In this document: positions 57,410 to 57,536 of the stretch, piece by piece
Position numbering within the stretch: the first letter of the stretch is position 1
How the letters are laid out: each line of letters begins with the position of its first letter
Origin: a virus
Length of the DNA: 57,536 bases
Reading direction: 5' to 3' (one strand)
IMG/VR virus record: IMGVR_UViG_3300035703_000110
Coordinates: 1 to 57,536 of that record
Position numbers and translations under genes: made by a program
The notes under the pieces: generated by a model
The model's database searches: none
Told to the model about the DNA's origin: nothing
Seen by the model: only the letters and a program-made list of their open reading frames with translations

Positions 57410-57536
57410 TCCTTACTTCAGCAACTCAGCCGGGTTCCGACCGCCGCTTACTTCAGCAACTCAGCCGGGTTCCGATTTTTGGATCAAAAAGAATTTCACA
57501 AAAAGATTACACCACTGAAAAATAGTGTGATACATT
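57410..57536. repeat. Terminal direct repeat, right copy
   Basis: Identical to bases 1-127; see the left copy. Indicates a circular molecule or terminal redundancy. Confidence 0.93.

Noticed and set aside
57168-57518. 116-codon frame at the right end
   Set aside because: It lies in the repeat-rich control region, runs into the terminal repeat and has composition driven by CCAGGT and CTTACTTCAG repeats.

Overview
The window is the complete circular-permuted sequence of a tailed, siphovirus-type bacteriophage. The first 127 bases are repeated exactly as the last 127 bases. That is the usual mark of a circular assembly, or less likely a short genuine terminal repeat. Lambda-like head genes, an Rz/Rz1 spanin pair, a GH19 endolysin, an RdgC homologue and intermediate GC content point to a Gram-negative, probably betaproteobacterial, host. 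The host is inferred and not proved. A tyrosine integrase suggests a temperate history, but no classical CI-type repressor or excisionase is recognisable.

Layout. (1) 165-11445, plus strand: an early accessory block of about 26 small genes. It includes three tandem paralogues, a ParB-like protein, RdgC, a DEDDh exonuclease, a DUF6378-type protein and a MazG-like pyrophosphohydrolase. It is punctuated by near-identical promoter elements (TATAATTCCACAAACGGTT), three with this exact sequence and one variant. Genes are tightly overlapped, often as NTGA stop/start junctions. (2) 11441-11623: a strongly structured putative noncoding RNA where early and late transcription converge. (3) 11664-42456, minus strand: the late operon, read from high to low coordinates. 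It holds terminase small and large subunits, gpW-like joiner, portal, an inserted adsorption/integrase cassette, S49 protease with nested scaffold, decoration protein, capsid, head-tail connectors, tail tube, G/GT frameshift chaperones, tape measure, tail tip, a LamG protein, holins, endolysin and spanins. (4) 42513-42688: a terminator-promoter-terminator control region upstream of the late operon. (5) 42744-50310, minus strand: the replication and recombination operon (DUF2800, DUF2815 ssDNA-binding type, family B DNA polymerase, C5-methyltransferase locus, VRR-NUC nuclease, SNF2-like helicase). (6) 50474-53431, plus strand: a small HTH regulator and an 850-residue primase-polymerase/SF3 helicase. 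(7) 53501-53890: inverted iterons resembling a replication origin, followed by a C-rich microsatellite and twin terminators. (8) 54319-56911, minus strand: seven small phage genes. (9) 56912 to 164 across the junction: a noncoding, repeat-rich divergent control region.

Inferred programme: divergent transcription from the control regions near 57 kb/0 and 50.4 kb expresses the early and replication genes. The Prim-Pol/helicase may initiate at the adjacent iterons. The late promoter at 42.6 kb fires into a terminator and probably needs antitermination to transcribe the roughly 31-kb morphogenesis and lysis operon.

Most noteworthy: a C5-cytosine methyltransferase gene with an internal amber codon, overlapped in another frame by an intact second protein-like ORF; the structured RNA at 11.5 kb; the symmetrical iteron array; the repeated promoter element, one copy of which contains the start codon of the next gene; and the late-control region.
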